Shown: positions 16,608 through 25,454, counted from the first letter of the stretch. The stretch: 41,357 nucleotides of DNA from Coriobacteriales bacterium (GCA_017434185.1 JAFRFV010000198.1:1-41357); one strand, 5' to 3'. The notes: generated by a model from the letters alone, not told the origin. Translations and numbers: made by a program.

Positions 16608-17303
16608 ATGGGTTTCTTCGAGCAATACCGCGTCCTGCTCAGGAAGGATCTCACACGCGAGTTCCGCAGCAAGGAGATGCTCAGCTCCATGGGCATCTAT
16701 GCCCTGCTCGTACTTGTGGTCTATGGTGCGGCACTCTCGCAGACCTCCAAGGGGCTCGACATCCTGCAGATGTCAGGCGGTCTTATCTGGGCGCTCATCG
16801 TCTTCACCTCGATGCTGGGGCTCAACCGCTCCTTCGCCTTCGAGAAGGAACAGGGCTGTTTGGAGGGTATCCTGCTCGCACCCATCGACCGTTCGACCAT
16901 CTTCCTTTCAAAGGCAACGTCCAATTGCCTGTTCCTGCTGGTGGTGGAACTCATCACGGTGCCGCTCTTCGCCTTCTTCTTCCTGGGTGGCGTCACACTG
17001 GCACCCAGCTGGCCCCTCATCGTCTTCCCGCTGCTGCTGGGCAGCATCGGCATCGCCGGCGTGGGCACGCTCCTGTCCACCATCACGCTGGAGACCAGGG
17101 GCAAGGACGTACTCCTTGCGGTGCTCTTCGTGCCGCTGCTCTTCCCGCTGGTCTACGCCTGTGTCGCCGCGACCACGGGCTGCATGGTGGGGAGCGAGGG
17201 TTTCATGACCACGTATCTACGCAGCCTGTTGCTGGCGGGCGGCTACGACATCATCATGCTCTCACTGTCCTGGGCGCTCTACGACTTCGTCATAAGCGCC
17301 TGA
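16608..17303 (+). CDS. ccmB: Heme exporter membrane protein CcmB
   Basis: A protein of 231 residues with about six membrane helices. It begins with the RKDLTREFRSKEM cytoplasmic segment seen in CcmB proteins and contains FAFEKEQGCLEGILLAP. The ATG immediately follows the ccmA stop, indicating translational coupling. It is the permease partner of CcmA. Confidence 0.92.
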   Translation: MGFFEQYRVLLRKDLTREFRSKEMLSSMGIYALLVLVVYGAALSQTSKGLDILQMSGGLIWALIVFTSMLGLNRSFAFEKEQGCLEGILLAPIDRSTIFLSKATSNCLFLLVVELITVPLFAFFFLGGVTLAPSWPLIVFPLLLGSIGIAGVGTLLSTITLETRGKDVLLAVLFVPLLFPLVYACVAATTGCMVGSEGFMTTYLRSLLLAGGYDIIMLSLSWALYDFVISA

Positions 17304-17325
17304 TACGGGGATCGGAGGTATACAC

Positions 17326-18117
17326 ATGGGGGATAAGCGAACAGGGAACGCGGGCATCTACCCAGCGGTGGGCACATGGGCCGATACTCTGGCTCCCATC
17401 CTGCTGCTCCTGGCGCTCCTTCTCACGACGATCGGCTTCGTGCTCTCCTTCATCTGGGCACCCCCGGTCTACGGTGCATCCGTCAACGGGGTGGAGGTGA
17501 TCGGCGGGCAGGTGGTGTCCAACGTCCTGCTCATCTCACAGAAGATCTTCTACTTCCACATGCCGGTCGCGATCACCAGCTTCCTCGCGCTGGTTGCGGC
17601 GGCGTTCTTCGCCGTCCGCTTCCTCATGACGCGGGAGGCGCGTTTCGACACCATGAGCCGCGTGTGCATGGAGATCGCGCTCGTGTTCGTCATCATGACC
17701 ATGGCGACCGGTGTCATGTGGACGCGCTTCGAGTGGGGGGTCTGGTGGACCTGGGAGCCGCGACTGACCACCTACTTCATCCTGATGCTCATAGTGATCG
17801 GCTACTTCATCCTGCGCAACGCGATCGATGACCCGGAGCGCCGTGCTGTCTACGCCGCTGTGCTCGCCATCATCGCCTTCGTCGACACGCCCATCTGCTT
17901 CATGATCACGCGACTGGTGCCCTCGAGCATCCATCCCGTGGTCCTGCGGCAGGGCGGAGGCATGGGCGTGAGCATGATCGTCCCGCTGCTCATGATCATG
18001 TTCGGTATGGTCATGCTGGGATTCGCCCTGTATCGTCTGCGCTTGCGCAGCATCGTGCTCGAGCAGAAGTGCGATGCCCTTACGGAGACCCTGGAAGACC
18101 AGCGCGAGAGCGCATGA
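17326..18117 (+). CDS. ccmC: Heme handling protein CcmC
   Basis: A protein of 263 residues with about six membrane helices. The heme-binding WWD segment WGVWWTWEPRLT is near residue 136, and the flanking His residues are in FHMPVA and SSIHPV. CcmC loads heme onto CcmE. GGAGG lies seven bases before the ATG. The start region contains a GGATAAG word. Confidence 0.92.
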   Translation: MGDKRTGNAGIYPAVGTWADTLAPILLLLALLLTTIGFVLSFIWAPPVYGASVNGVEVIGGQVVSNVLLISQKIFYFHMPVAITSFLALVAAAFFAVRFLMTREARFDTMSRVCMEIALVFVIMTMATGVMWTRFEWGVWWTWEPRLTTYFILMLIVIGYFILRNAIDDPERRAVYAAVLAIIAFVDTPICFMITRLVPSSIHPVVLRQGGGMGVSMIVPLLMIMFGMVMLGFALYRLRLRSIVLEQKCDALTETLEDQRESA

Positions 18118-18135
18118 GATAGAAGGAGATAAGAG

Positions 18136-18318
18136 ATGGACCCCATCCTGCAGGAGATCTACTCCACCATCATCCCGTCCGCGCCTTACATCATCGCCGC
18201 ATACGCCCTGCTCTGGGCCGCGCTGCTGGTCTACGTCCTGTTCGTGGTGAAGGGCCTCAAGCGTAGCGAGAAGCGCATGGAGCTGCTCGAAGCCGCCATC
18301 GCGAAGAAGAGCGAGTGA
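18136..18318 (+). CDS. ccmD: CcmD-like small membrane protein
   Basis: A protein of 60 residues with one membrane helix (about 17-38) and a charged C-terminal tail (KRSEKRMELLEAAIAKK). Size, topology and place after ccmC match CcmD, which stabilises the CcmABC-CcmE complex. AAGGAG lies seven bases before the ATG. Last gene of the operon, convergent with the permease 15 bases on. Confidence 0.82.
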   Translation: MDPILQEIYSTIIPSAPYIIAAYALLWAALLVYVLFVVKGLKRSEKRMELLEAAIAKKSE

Positions 18319-18333
18319 GAGGCGCTCGTCCCA

Positions 18334-21300
18334 TCACTCCTGCACTTTGAGGGCGATGGAGAGCGGAACCCCGCGTATACGTCGCATATGCAGGATCGCG
18401 ACGACGGCATAGGTCGCCATGCCTATGAGCACCAACAGCAGCAAGCGCTCCGGGGGCACCACGATCGCGAAGTTGCCCGCGAAGCGGGTGAAGACCAGCT
18501 TCAACAGCACTTTGAGCAGCCAGATGATGAGCGGGATACTCGCCACGAGACTGAACGCGACCGCATAGGTTATGGGGCGTATGTAGAGCCCGTCGATCTC
18601 TCCGTTGTGGTAGCCGAAGACCTTCATATAGCTGATGGAGCGTGAATTGCGATCGATCACGGTCTTGGTCAGCAGATACATCAACACCAGGTAGATGGGT
18701 ACGGCCATGAACATCATCATATACATGATCTCACCCATCGAGTCAGCCATCTGATCGGTGATCTTGTCCATGTCGCTCGGAACGATGAGGGAAGCGACGT
18801 AGCGGTCGTCAAGCAGCAGGGGCGAAGATGAGGCATACGCGTTGAAGTAGTCCGCACCATTGCCGAACATCGCGTTGAAGTCGTCGAGACTCATGTACAG
18901 ATTGGTGTCAGCCTGGTTCGAGGCACAGCTCGCGATGTTCAGATGGTATGTCTCCCCCTCGCGGCGGTTCTCAAGTGTGACTTGAGTGCCAGGCTTCGCG
19001 CCGCATTTCTCCGCAAGACCCTGACCGGCTATGACGACACCGTCGGAAACGGGGATGTCAGTCCAGTACCTGCTCTGCGGCTGGATACCGTAGACGGTGA
19101 TCGTCTCGTATGTGCCACCGAAGCTGCGCATGACCTCCAAGCTGCCCACCGCGTACTTCTCGGTATTGGCGAGAACGCCCGGATCGTTCACCTGGGTGTT
19201 GACCACGTGAGCGTCCTCGTCGATCTTACCGGCCAGACGCAGGTCATCGAGTAGGTCGCGATCCATGTCCTTCACAAGCTCGATGTCATCCTTCGTCGCT
19301 TGATCGAGGTTCGAGAGTAGCTCTATATCGTCCTTGGTCTGCTGGTCGGCATCCATGATGAGTTGCAGATCGTCCTTGGCTTGGCCCTCCAGGTTGGACA
19401 GCAGTTCCAGATCGTCCTTGGTCTGCTGGTCGAGGTTGGAGATGAGTTCGATGTCCGCTCGCGTCTGGGCACTCATGTTGGAGACGGTCTGGATGTCGCG
19501 TTTGGTCTGTGCGTCCATCTTGGATACGGTTTCGATGTCGCGCTTGGTCTGCTCGTCCATACTCGCGGCCTTCTCCATATCCGAACGTGTCTGATCGTCC
19601 ATGCTGGCAACGAGTTCCATGTCGGCGCGCGTCTGCTCGTCGAGGCTCGCAAGCAGCATCAGTTCCTCTTCCGTCGCTGTTCCCTCCTGGGCGTGCTGGG
19701 CTGCGGCGATCACTTCGGGGTGTTCCTGCATGCGCTGGGCAGCTGCAACCAGGTCCTGCTTGCTCTGGAGCCTCTGTGCTGCGGCGATGATATCCTGCTT
19801 GCTCTGGAGCCTCTGTGCCGCGGCGATCATGTATCGTTTGGATTCCAGGCGCTGGGCTGCATCGATCACATATTGCTGATCCTGGAGGCGTTCCGCTGCG
19901 TCAAGCAGGTCCTGCCTGTCCCGCAGCCGCTCTATCGCATCCATGAGCTCCTGGTCCTCCTGCAGGCGCTCTACAGCTTCAAGGAGTTCCGTGTTGTCCA
20001 TCAGGCGTTCGAGCGCATCCATGAGCTCCGTGTTGTCCCGTAGTCGTTTGGCGGCGTCGATCGCATCCTTGTTGGCGTCCATGCGCTCGCGGTCGCTTGC
20101 CAAGCGCAGGGCAGCAGCGTACATCTCGCGTTCCTCGTCACTGCCGTCGAGTTCGAGCGGTGTCTTGAGTACGTATTCATAGGGAGCCTTGACCGTCTCA
20201 CGCAGTTGGTTCGCATACTCTGCGACCACGGGAAGCATGCAGGTGCCGAAGAGCAGTAGCAGACTGGCGAACATGATGCCGCAGAAGAGCGTGACGAAGT
20301 GGCTCGCGTTACGCACGATCACGCGTGTGCGGAACTTGACCGGGTAGGGGAGTCTCTGGGGTAGGCGGATACGTGCGGCGTGATTTCGGCCTGCGACCTC
20401 GTGGCGCAGGAACTGGAGCGGGGTGAAGCGCAGCTTGCGGGCGAGGCCAACGAAGGTGATGCCGATCAACATGACATAGGGCAGGACAGCGGTGATGAGC
20501 ACGATGCGCCAGTTCCAGATCGTCTCGAATGGGGGGAGGCTGTAGCTGTTGTAGTACAGGTCCTTCATGGGCCCATCCAGCACGGTGACGCCGATCGCCA
20601 GACCGATCGCACATGCCAGGAAACCGATGATGGCAGGAAGCAGCAGATAGTGGCGGATGAGTTCGCCTTTGCGCCAGCCGCTCGCCAGCATGGTGCCTAT
20701 GACGGAGCTTTCCTGCTCGATGGTCGCGCCGGTGAGAACGACGAAGACGAAGGCCATGATCACGATGAGGATGAACAGGAGTGCCGTCCACATGGCCTGA
20801 TCACCCACGACATCATCCATCGCATAGCCGATCGCCTGATTGTCGTTCGCATCCAGGAAATCGGAGATCATCGCGTCGTTGTCGTTCAGGGCATCCAGCA
20901 TGTCCTCCTCGATTTCCGTGCGCTGCGTCAGGTCGAGGCTCTTGTCCACGAAACTGAAGGGATAGACGAACGACTCCGTACCCGTGATCCCCTCATAACC
21001 GTTTCCGCCTACCAAGCCCACGGTGAAGGTGAGGGCATCGAACATGAAATCGTTGTTGCCCTTGAACATCGCCTGGTAGTCGGGCAGGGTGAGCACGCCG
21101 GTGATGCGCATGCGCTTACCGCCCAAGGTCACCATGTCGTCGAGTTCCAAGTCGTGGTTGTTCATGAAGACGCGGTCGAAGGCGACTTCGTCATCGGCTC
21201 GCGGCGCGCGTCCGGCGGCGTAGGCGGGCATGTTGATGGTTTCGCGTGCGTCCTGCCTGAAGACACGTGCGGTGATGTCGTTCCTGCCATCGCCCGCATC

Positions 21301-21588
21301 TCCCAAGTCGAGTGTGGCATCCTTGTAGAAGCCCTCATGCACGGTGACACCAAGGGACTCGACCGCCTGGATGGTCTCGTCGTCCGCCTCGAAGTCCAAT
21401 TCGAAGTGCCCGTCTTCGATGGCATAGGTCTGCGGCATCTCTTCGATGATGGTCTCGATGCTGCCCGCGGAAAGCAGGAAGCCGCTCGTGAAGGAGACAG
21501 CGAATACCATCATGAGGAAGATGCCAAGGTATTTTCCCAGGTTGTTGCGCAGCTCTCGGGGATAGCGTTTGGAAATGGGGTTGCGCAT
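18334..21588 (-). CDS. FtsX/MacB-type ABC permease with long repeat domain
   Basis: A protein of 1084 residues. One membrane helix lies near the N-terminus (about 20-41). An extracellular domain follows, then three helices (about 267-383), another near 430-455, a large extracellular region (about 456-950), and three C-terminal helices (about 953-1067), giving two FtsX cores. The large region holds nine 13-residue repeats (512-631) and ten 14-residue repeats (647-786), strongly polar and probably helical. The start at 21588 has GGAG seven bases upstream, one base after the ATPase stop; a longer reading into the ATPase gene is rejected. The exported or sensed substrate is unknown. Confidence 0.88.
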   Translation of the reverse strand: MRNPISKRYPRELRNNLGKYLGIFLMMVFAVSFTSGFLLSAGSIETIIEEMPQTYAIEDGHFELDFEADDETIQAVESLGVTVHEGFYKDATLDLGDAGDGRNDITARVFRQDARETINMPAYAAGRAPRADDEVAFDRVFMNNHDLELDDMVTLGGKRMRITGVLTLPDYQAMFKGNNDFMFDALTFTVGLVGGNGYEGITGTESFVYPFSFVDKSLDLTQRTEIEEDMLDALNDNDAMISDFLDANDNQAIGYAMDDVVGDQAMWTALLFILIVIMAFVFVVLTGATIEQESSVIGTMLASGWRKGELIRHYLLLPAIIGFLACAIGLAIGVTVLDGPMKDLYYNSYSLPPFETIWNWRIVLITAVLPYVMLIGITFVGLARKLRFTPLQFLRHEVAGRNHAARIRLPQRLPYPVKFRTRVIVRNASHFVTLFCGIMFASLLLLFGTCMLPVVAEYANQLRETVKAPYEYVLKTPLELDGSDEEREMYAAALRLASDRERMDANKDAIDAAKRLRDNTELMDALERLMDNTELLEAVERLQEDQELMDAIERLRDRQDLLDAAERLQDQQYVIDAAQRLESKRYMIAAAQRLQSKQDIIAAAQRLQSKQDLVAAAQRMQEHPEVIAAAQHAQEGTATEEELMLLASLDEQTRADMELVASMDDQTRSDMEKAASMDEQTKRDIETVSKMDAQTKRDIQTVSNMSAQTRADIELISNLDQQTKDDLELLSNLEGQAKDDLQLIMDADQQTKDDIELLSNLDQATKDDIELVKDMDRDLLDDLRLAGKIDEDAHVVNTQVNDPGVLANTEKYAVGSLEVMRSFGGTYETITVYGIQPQSRYWTDIPVSDGVVIAGQGLAEKCGAKPGTQVTLENRREGETYHLNIASCASNQADTNLYMSLDDFNAMFGNGADYFNAYASSSPLLLDDRYVASLIVPSDMDKITDQMADSMGEIMYMMMFMAVPIYLVLMYLLTKTVIDRNSRSISYMKVFGYHNGEIDGLYIRPITYAVAFSLVASIPLIIWLLKVLLKLVFTRFAGNFAIVVPPERLLLLVLIGMATYAVVAILHMRRIRGVPLSIALKVQE
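19231..19650 (-). repeat. Ten tandem 42-bp units coding 14-residue repeats
   Basis: Exactly 420 bp encode ten repeats of the pattern SNMDxQTKxDIELV (for example ASMDDQTRSDMEKA and SNLDQQTKDDLELL). The last unit is degenerate (KDMDRDLLDDLRLA). Two heptads per unit fits a helical rod or coiled coil. Confidence 0.92.
19696..20055 (-). repeat. Nine tandem 39-bp units coding 13-residue repeats
   Basis: Nine units of the pattern AAQRLQSKQDIIA lead into a partial AAQ. Units at 19754-19790 and 19793-19829 are nearly identical in DNA, pointing to recent duplication. The other units have diverged. Confidence 0.92.
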
Positions 21589-21589
21589 C

Positions 21590-22297
21590 CTACCACTCCA
21601 ATGTCGACGCGGGGCGGACATCAGGGTTGATCGAGTCCTCCACCAGCTGACCATCGCGCAGGCGCAGGATTCGATTCGCCATATGCTTGATGGCATCGTT
21701 GTGCGTGACGATGATGATGGTGCATCCGTAACGCCGGTTGATGTCCTCCATGAGTTGCAGGATCTCCTTGGAGGTGTTGTAGTCGAGCGCACCGGTGGGC
21801 TCGTCGCAGAGCAGCAAGCTGGGGTTCTTCACCAGTGCACGACCGATCGCGCAGCGTTGTTGCTGACCGCCGGAGACCTGGTTGGGGAATTTGTTGCGGT
21901 GCTCCCACAGTCCCAACGATTGGAGAAGGTCGTCCAAGGGCAGGGGTTCGGGGGATAGGAACTCACAGACCTCGATATTCTCACGTATGGTGAGGTCGGG
22001 TACCAGGCTATAGAACTGGAAGACGAAACCCAGGGACTTGCGGCGGTATTCGACGAGTTGCTTGCCGGAAAGCGCGGTCAGATCCAGATCGCCCACCTTC
22101 ATGCTACCGCTATCCGCGGGCTCCAATCCGCCAACCAAGTTGAGGAAGGTCGATTTGCCGCTGCCGCTGGGCCCAAGCAACACGCAAATCTCTCCGGCAT
22201 CGATGTCCACATCGATGTTCTTGAGAACCTCTGTCCTCGCTTCACCTTGCCCGTAGGACTTGCAGAGCCCTGCAATGGAAAGGAATCCATCTGCCAC
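21590..22297 (-). CDS. MacB/LolD-type ABC transporter ATPase
   Basis: A protein of 235 residues. Walker A is GPSGSGKST, the Q-loop is FVFQFYSL, the signature is VSGGQQQR, Walker B is LLLCDEPTGALD, and the H-loop is VTHND. It powers the permease encoded one base downstream. The start is GTG at 22297, with GGGAGG six bases upstream. The promoter region holds three inverted repeats. Confidence 0.93.
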   Translation of the reverse strand: MADGFLSIAGLCKSYGQGEARTEVLKNIDVDIDAGEICVLLGPSGSGKSTFLNLVGGLEPADSGSMKVGDLDLTALSGKQLVEYRRKSLGFVFQFYSLVPDLTIRENIEVCEFLSPEPLPLDDLLQSLGLWEHRNKFPNQVSGGQQQRCAIGRALVKNPSLLLCDEPTGALDYNTSKEILQLMEDINRRYGCTIIIVTHNDAIKHMANRILRLRDGQLVEDSINPDVRPASTLEW

Positions 22298-22311
22298 GTG
22301 ATGCCTCCCAA

Positions 22312-22333
22312 TAAGTTAGAATAAGATAACTTA
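22312..22333 (-). promoter_or_regulatory. Inverted repeat just upstream of the ABC transporter genes
   Basis: TAAGTTA and TAACTTA flank eight bases in an A+T-rich island directly before the ribosome site. It resembles a TetR/MarR-type operator in form. A second palindrome, ATAACG-AA-CGTTAT, lies at 22369-22382. Confidence 0.35.
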
Positions 22334-22343
22334 CTGAGGATAG

Positions 22344-22364
22344 CACTCCCACGGCGGGGGAGTG
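22344..22364 (-). terminator. Possible coaBC terminator
   Basis: CACTCCC and GGGAGTG pair around seven bases, 30 bases past the coaBC stop. There is no T-run. It may instead belong to the leader of the ABC genes. Confidence 0.3.
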
Positions 22365-22393
22365 GAATATAACGAACGTTATCTGGTGACGAG

Positions 22394-23590
22394 TTAGCGA
22401 GTGGCGTCGATCGTATCCATGATGGCGTCCAGGATGGCCGAAGCGAGCGCTTCCTTGCTCATGACATCCAGTTCGACGACGCCCTCCTGGCTCACGAGCC
22501 AGACCTTGTTGTCGGCGCTGCCGAATCCCAGGGTACCGGACACATCGTTGGCCACGATCAGGTCCGCGTTCTTGGATACCAGCTTGCCCTTGGCGTACTG
22601 CAGTACGTTCTGGGTTTCGGCCGCATAGCCAACCACGAAGGTGTCGCCCTTATCCGCTGCAAGGGTCTTGAGGATGTCGGGGTTGGGCACGAGCTCGAGT
22701 TCCAAGCGGTCCTTGCCGCCTTTCTTGATCTTGCCTTCGGCGACGCTTTCGGGGCGGAAGTCGGCGACGGCGGCCGTGAAGATGGCGATGTCAGCCGCAG
22801 CGAAGGGTTCACGTGTCGCTTCGAGCATCTCGTTCGCGCTGGTCACATGGCGCACCTCGATACCGTAGGGGTCCTCGAGCGAAGTGGGGCCGGCGACGAG
22901 CGTGACCTTGGCGCCACGTAGCTGCGCCTCGCGGGCGAGCGCGTAGCCGGACTTACCGCTGCTGCGGTTGCCGATGAAGCGCACGGGGTCGATGGCTTCA
23001 TACGTGGGACCTGCGGTGATGACGACGTTCTTCCCCGCAAGGTCCAGCTGTCGTTCGAGTGCCTCGCAAGCTGCGGCCACGATCTCGTCGACTTCGGCGA
23101 GCTTGCCATCGCCATGGTCGCCGCAGGCCAGGTATCCGGTCGCGGGCCCCACCACCTGGACGCCGCGTGCGCGCAGGGTGCGCATGTTGTCCTGGGTGGC
23201 GGTATCGTGCCACATGTGCTCGTTCATCGCGGGGGCGATCATCAAGGGAGCGGTGCAGGCGAGTGCGGTCGAGCTCAACAGGTCGTCCGCGATGCCATGG
23301 GCGAGCTTCGCGATCATGTTCGCGGTCGCGGGGGCGATCAGGAACAGATCCGCCTCTTTGGCACGGGTGATATGCGGGACGGGGTCTCCGGCCTCGTCAA
23401 ACATCTCGACACCCACGGGGAACTGGCTCAACGCGTGGAAGGTGGTGGGTCCCACGAATTCCGTCGCGTGCTTGGTCATGATGACCTTCACCTGGTAGCC
23501 GGCCTTCTGCAACCCACGAAGGACCTCGCAGGCCTTGTAGGCAGCTATGCAGCCGGTGACACCCAGGACGACCGTCTTCTGTTCCGTCAT
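22394..23590 (-). CDS. coaBC: Bifunctional phosphopantothenoylcysteine decarboxylase / phosphopantothenate-cysteine ligase
   Basis: A protein of 398 residues for two steps of coenzyme A synthesis. The N-terminal CoaC flavoprotein has GVTGCIAAYK and PAMNEHMW. The C-terminal CoaB part begins near ITAGPTYEAIDPVRFIGN and has KIKKGGKDRLELELVPNPDIL. The start at 23590 has GAGGAGC upstream; an in-frame TTG at 23611 is less likely. It lies 10 bases after the ferredoxin-type aldo/keto reductase in one operon. Confidence 0.95.
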   Translation of the reverse strand: MTEQKTVVLGVTGCIAAYKACEVLRGLQKAGYQVKVIMTKHATEFVGPTTFHALSQFPVGVEMFDEAGDPVPHITRAKEADLFLIAPATANMIAKLAHGIADDLLSSTALACTAPLMIAPAMNEHMWHDTATQDNMRTLRARGVQVVGPATGYLACGDHGDGKLAEVDEIVAAACEALERQLDLAGKNVVITAGPTYEAIDPVRFIGNRSSGKSGYALAREAQLRGAKVTLVAGPTSLEDPYGIEVRHVTSANEMLEATREPFAAADIAIFTAAVADFRPESVAEGKIKKGGKDRLELELVPNPDILKTLAADKGDTFVVGYAAETQNVLQYAKGKLVSKNADLIVANDVSGTLGFGSADNKVWLVSQEGVVELDVMSKEALASAILDAIMDTIDATR

Positions 23591-23600
23591 CTCGTGCTCC

Positions 23601-24734
23601 TCACTCTCCAAGGCGTTCGGCGAAGTCTGCCATCACCTTGCTGATCTCGATCTTCTGAGGACAGACCGCTTCGCAGCTGCGGCAGGCGATGCAGTCCTTG
23701 GGCTTGTGTCCTTCCTCGACGGCATCCATCGCCATGGGAGCGATGAAACCATCGTCGGTGAAGACATGCTCGTTGTAGAGCTCGATGAACCAGGGGATGT
23801 CCAGTTCCATCGGGCAGTAGCTCGTGCAGTAGCTGCATTTGGTACAGGGGATGCTGGTCCTGCCCGTCATCTCGTGTCCGATCTCCTCCAGGATCATGCG
23901 TTCCTTCATGATCAGGCGCTCATCGCGCTCGAAGATCTCGACGTTCTGCTCGAGCTGTTCCAGGTTGGACATGCCCGAGAGGACCACGAAGACGCCCGGC
24001 GTGCCGTCGCACCAGCGCAACGCCCACTCCACTGCGGGGACGTCGGGGCGGAATCGACGCAGGCGCTCCATGTGCTGCGGCTCGAGGTCCACCAGACGGC
24101 CTCCACGCAGGGGTTCCATGACGGCGATGGGGATGTGCAACATGTTCAGGAGCTTCACTTTGGACTTGGCATCCTGGAAGTCCCAATCAAGGTAGTTGAG
24201 TTGGATCTGGCAGAACTCCATGTACTGGCCGTACACCTCCAGGAAGCGCTGGAAGGTCTCCTGCGAACCATGTACCGAGAAGCCAAGATGACGGATGCGA
24301 CCGGCGCGCTTCTGCAGCAGCATGAAGTCGAGGACGCCCCATTTGGGATCGAGGTAGAAGTCGATGTTGGACTCACAGACGTTGTGCAGCAGGTAGAAGT
24401 CGAAGTAGGGGGTCTGGCACTTCTCGAGCTGCTTGAAGAAGATCTCCTCGAGCTTGGGGAAGTTGGAGGCATCGTAGCCCGGGAACTTGTCCGCCAGAAG
24501 GAAGCTGCAGCGCGGGTATTTGGAGAGCACTTCGCCCATCACGATCTCGGAATTGCCGTTGTGATAGCCCCAGGCAGTGTCGAAGTAGTTGATTCCATGT
24601 TCCATGGCATGGGCGACCATGCGCTCGACCTGCTCCTTGTCGATCCGGGTGTAGTCGCCGTCGATGACTGGCAGACGCATGCAACCCATGCCCAGACCTG
24701 AAACGTCCTTGCCCTGGAAGTCCTTGTATTCCAT
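23601..24734 (-). CDS. Aldo/keto reductase with C-terminal 4Fe-4S ferredoxin domain (second copy)
   Basis: A protein of 377 residues, a paralogue of the one at 2897-4087 (MEYKDFQGKDVSGLGMGCMR against MLHRDFQGKQLSMLGFGAMR). The barrel has FDTAWGYHNGNSE. The C-terminus has CTKCSYCTSYCP and CIACRSCEAVCP, two likely 4Fe-4S sites. The ATG lies one base after the GNAT stop, with AAGGGA upstream, so translation is coupled. The substrate is unknown. Confidence 0.88.
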   Translation of the reverse strand: MEYKDFQGKDVSGLGMGCMRLPVIDGDYTRIDKEQVERMVAHAMEHGINYFDTAWGYHNGNSEIVMGEVLSKYPRCSFLLADKFPGYDASNFPKLEEIFFKQLEKCQTPYFDFYLLHNVCESNIDFYLDPKWGVLDFMLLQKRAGRIRHLGFSVHGSQETFQRFLEVYGQYMEFCQIQLNYLDWDFQDAKSKVKLLNMLHIPIAVMEPLRGGRLVDLEPQHMERLRRFRPDVPAVEWALRWCDGTPGVFVVLSGMSNLEQLEQNVEIFERDERLIMKERMILEEIGHEMTGRTSIPCTKCSYCTSYCPMELDIPWFIELYNEHVFTDDGFIAPMAMDAVEEGHKPKDCIACRSCEAVCPQKIEISKVMADFAERLGE

Positions 24735-24735
24735 G

Positions 24736-25236
24736 TTACATCCCTTCGATCCACTCGTAGGCCTTACGGGGGGAGCCATCCTCGATGTAGATGACTCCGG
24801 TGTATGTGAAGCCGCACTTGGCAATCGCGCGCTGCATGGGGATGTTGTCCGCATGCGTGTCGACGCGCAGATGCGTGTACCCCAGCTGCTTGGCGAAGGC
24901 GACGGCTTGTGCGAAGACACCGCGCATCGTGCCATCGCTCGCCACACGATGCAGGGTCGCATAAGGGGAATCATCCAGCCAGGCGCCATCCTCGATGTAG
25001 GAGTAGGTGGGGTCGGGATAGTCGATCAGCTTGAAGATAGCGTGAGTCCGGCCGTCGTCTCCCTCGATCACGTAAAGGACGCCATCCGCGATGTCCTTCT
25101 CGACCGCGTCGACGGAAGGAGTGCCCGCGGGCCATTGGCTGGGGTTGCCGTTCTCCCACATGAAACGTCGCGCGATGTCGAAGATCCCCATCAGTTCGGG
25201 GAGTTCGTCTTGCATAGCCAAACGGATACGTCCCAT
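24736..25236 (-). CDS. GNAT-family acetyltransferase
   Basis: A protein of 166 residues with a GNAT fold: an N-terminal RLAMQDELPELMGIFDIAR helix, a WPAGTPSVDAVEKDI segment, and RVDTHADNIPMQRAIAKCGF near the C-terminus. The acetyl-CoA loop is degenerate (SDGTMRGVFAQAV). GAGAGG precedes the ATG. It is the first gene of a GNAT-reductase-coaBC operon. The acceptor cannot be inferred. Confidence 0.82.
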   Translation of the reverse strand: MGRIRLAMQDELPELMGIFDIARRFMWENGNPSQWPAGTPSVDAVEKDIADGVLYVIEGDDGRTHAIFKLIDYPDPTYSYIEDGAWLDDSPYATLHRVASDGTMRGVFAQAVAFAKQLGYTHLRVDTHADNIPMQRAIAKCGFTYTGVIYIEDGSPRKAYEWIEGM

Positions 25237-25275
25237 CGTGTCCCTCTCTCACAGGTCGATGCGCTTATCCAATGA

Positions 25276-25303
25276 ATTATAAGGCATCGGGCGTTGGAAT
25301 CAA
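25276..25303 (-). promoter_or_regulatory. Promoter of the GNAT-reductase-coaBC operon
   Basis: On the minus strand, TTGATT and a perfect TATAAT are separated by 16 bp. The -35 overlaps the end of the tRNA-Pro terminator. A GGATAAGCGC word lies at the predicted start. Confidence 0.6.
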
Positions 25304-25328
25304 AAAGAGCACCGTTTCCGGTGCTCTT
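25302..25328 (-). terminator. Rho-independent terminator of tRNA-Pro(GGG)
   Basis: A 10-bp stem (AAGAGCACCG with CGGTGCTCTT) surrounds a tetraloop and is followed by a five-T run on the minus strand. Confidence 0.9.
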
Positions 25329-25336
25329 CGAATTCC

Positions 25337-25413
<77 letters not shown>

Positions 25414-25426
25414 TTAGCAAGATGGT

Positions 25427-25454
25427 ATGATAGCGCAATCGAATCAAAAGGCAA
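25427..25454 (-). promoter_or_regulatory. Promoter of tRNA-Pro(GGG), overlapping a birA -10
   Basis: On the minus strand, TTGCCT and TATCAT are separated by 16 bp, close to the tRNA start. On the plus strand, TATGAT at 25426-25431 overlaps this -10 and may serve birA, although no clear plus-strand -35 is seen. Confidence 0.5.
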
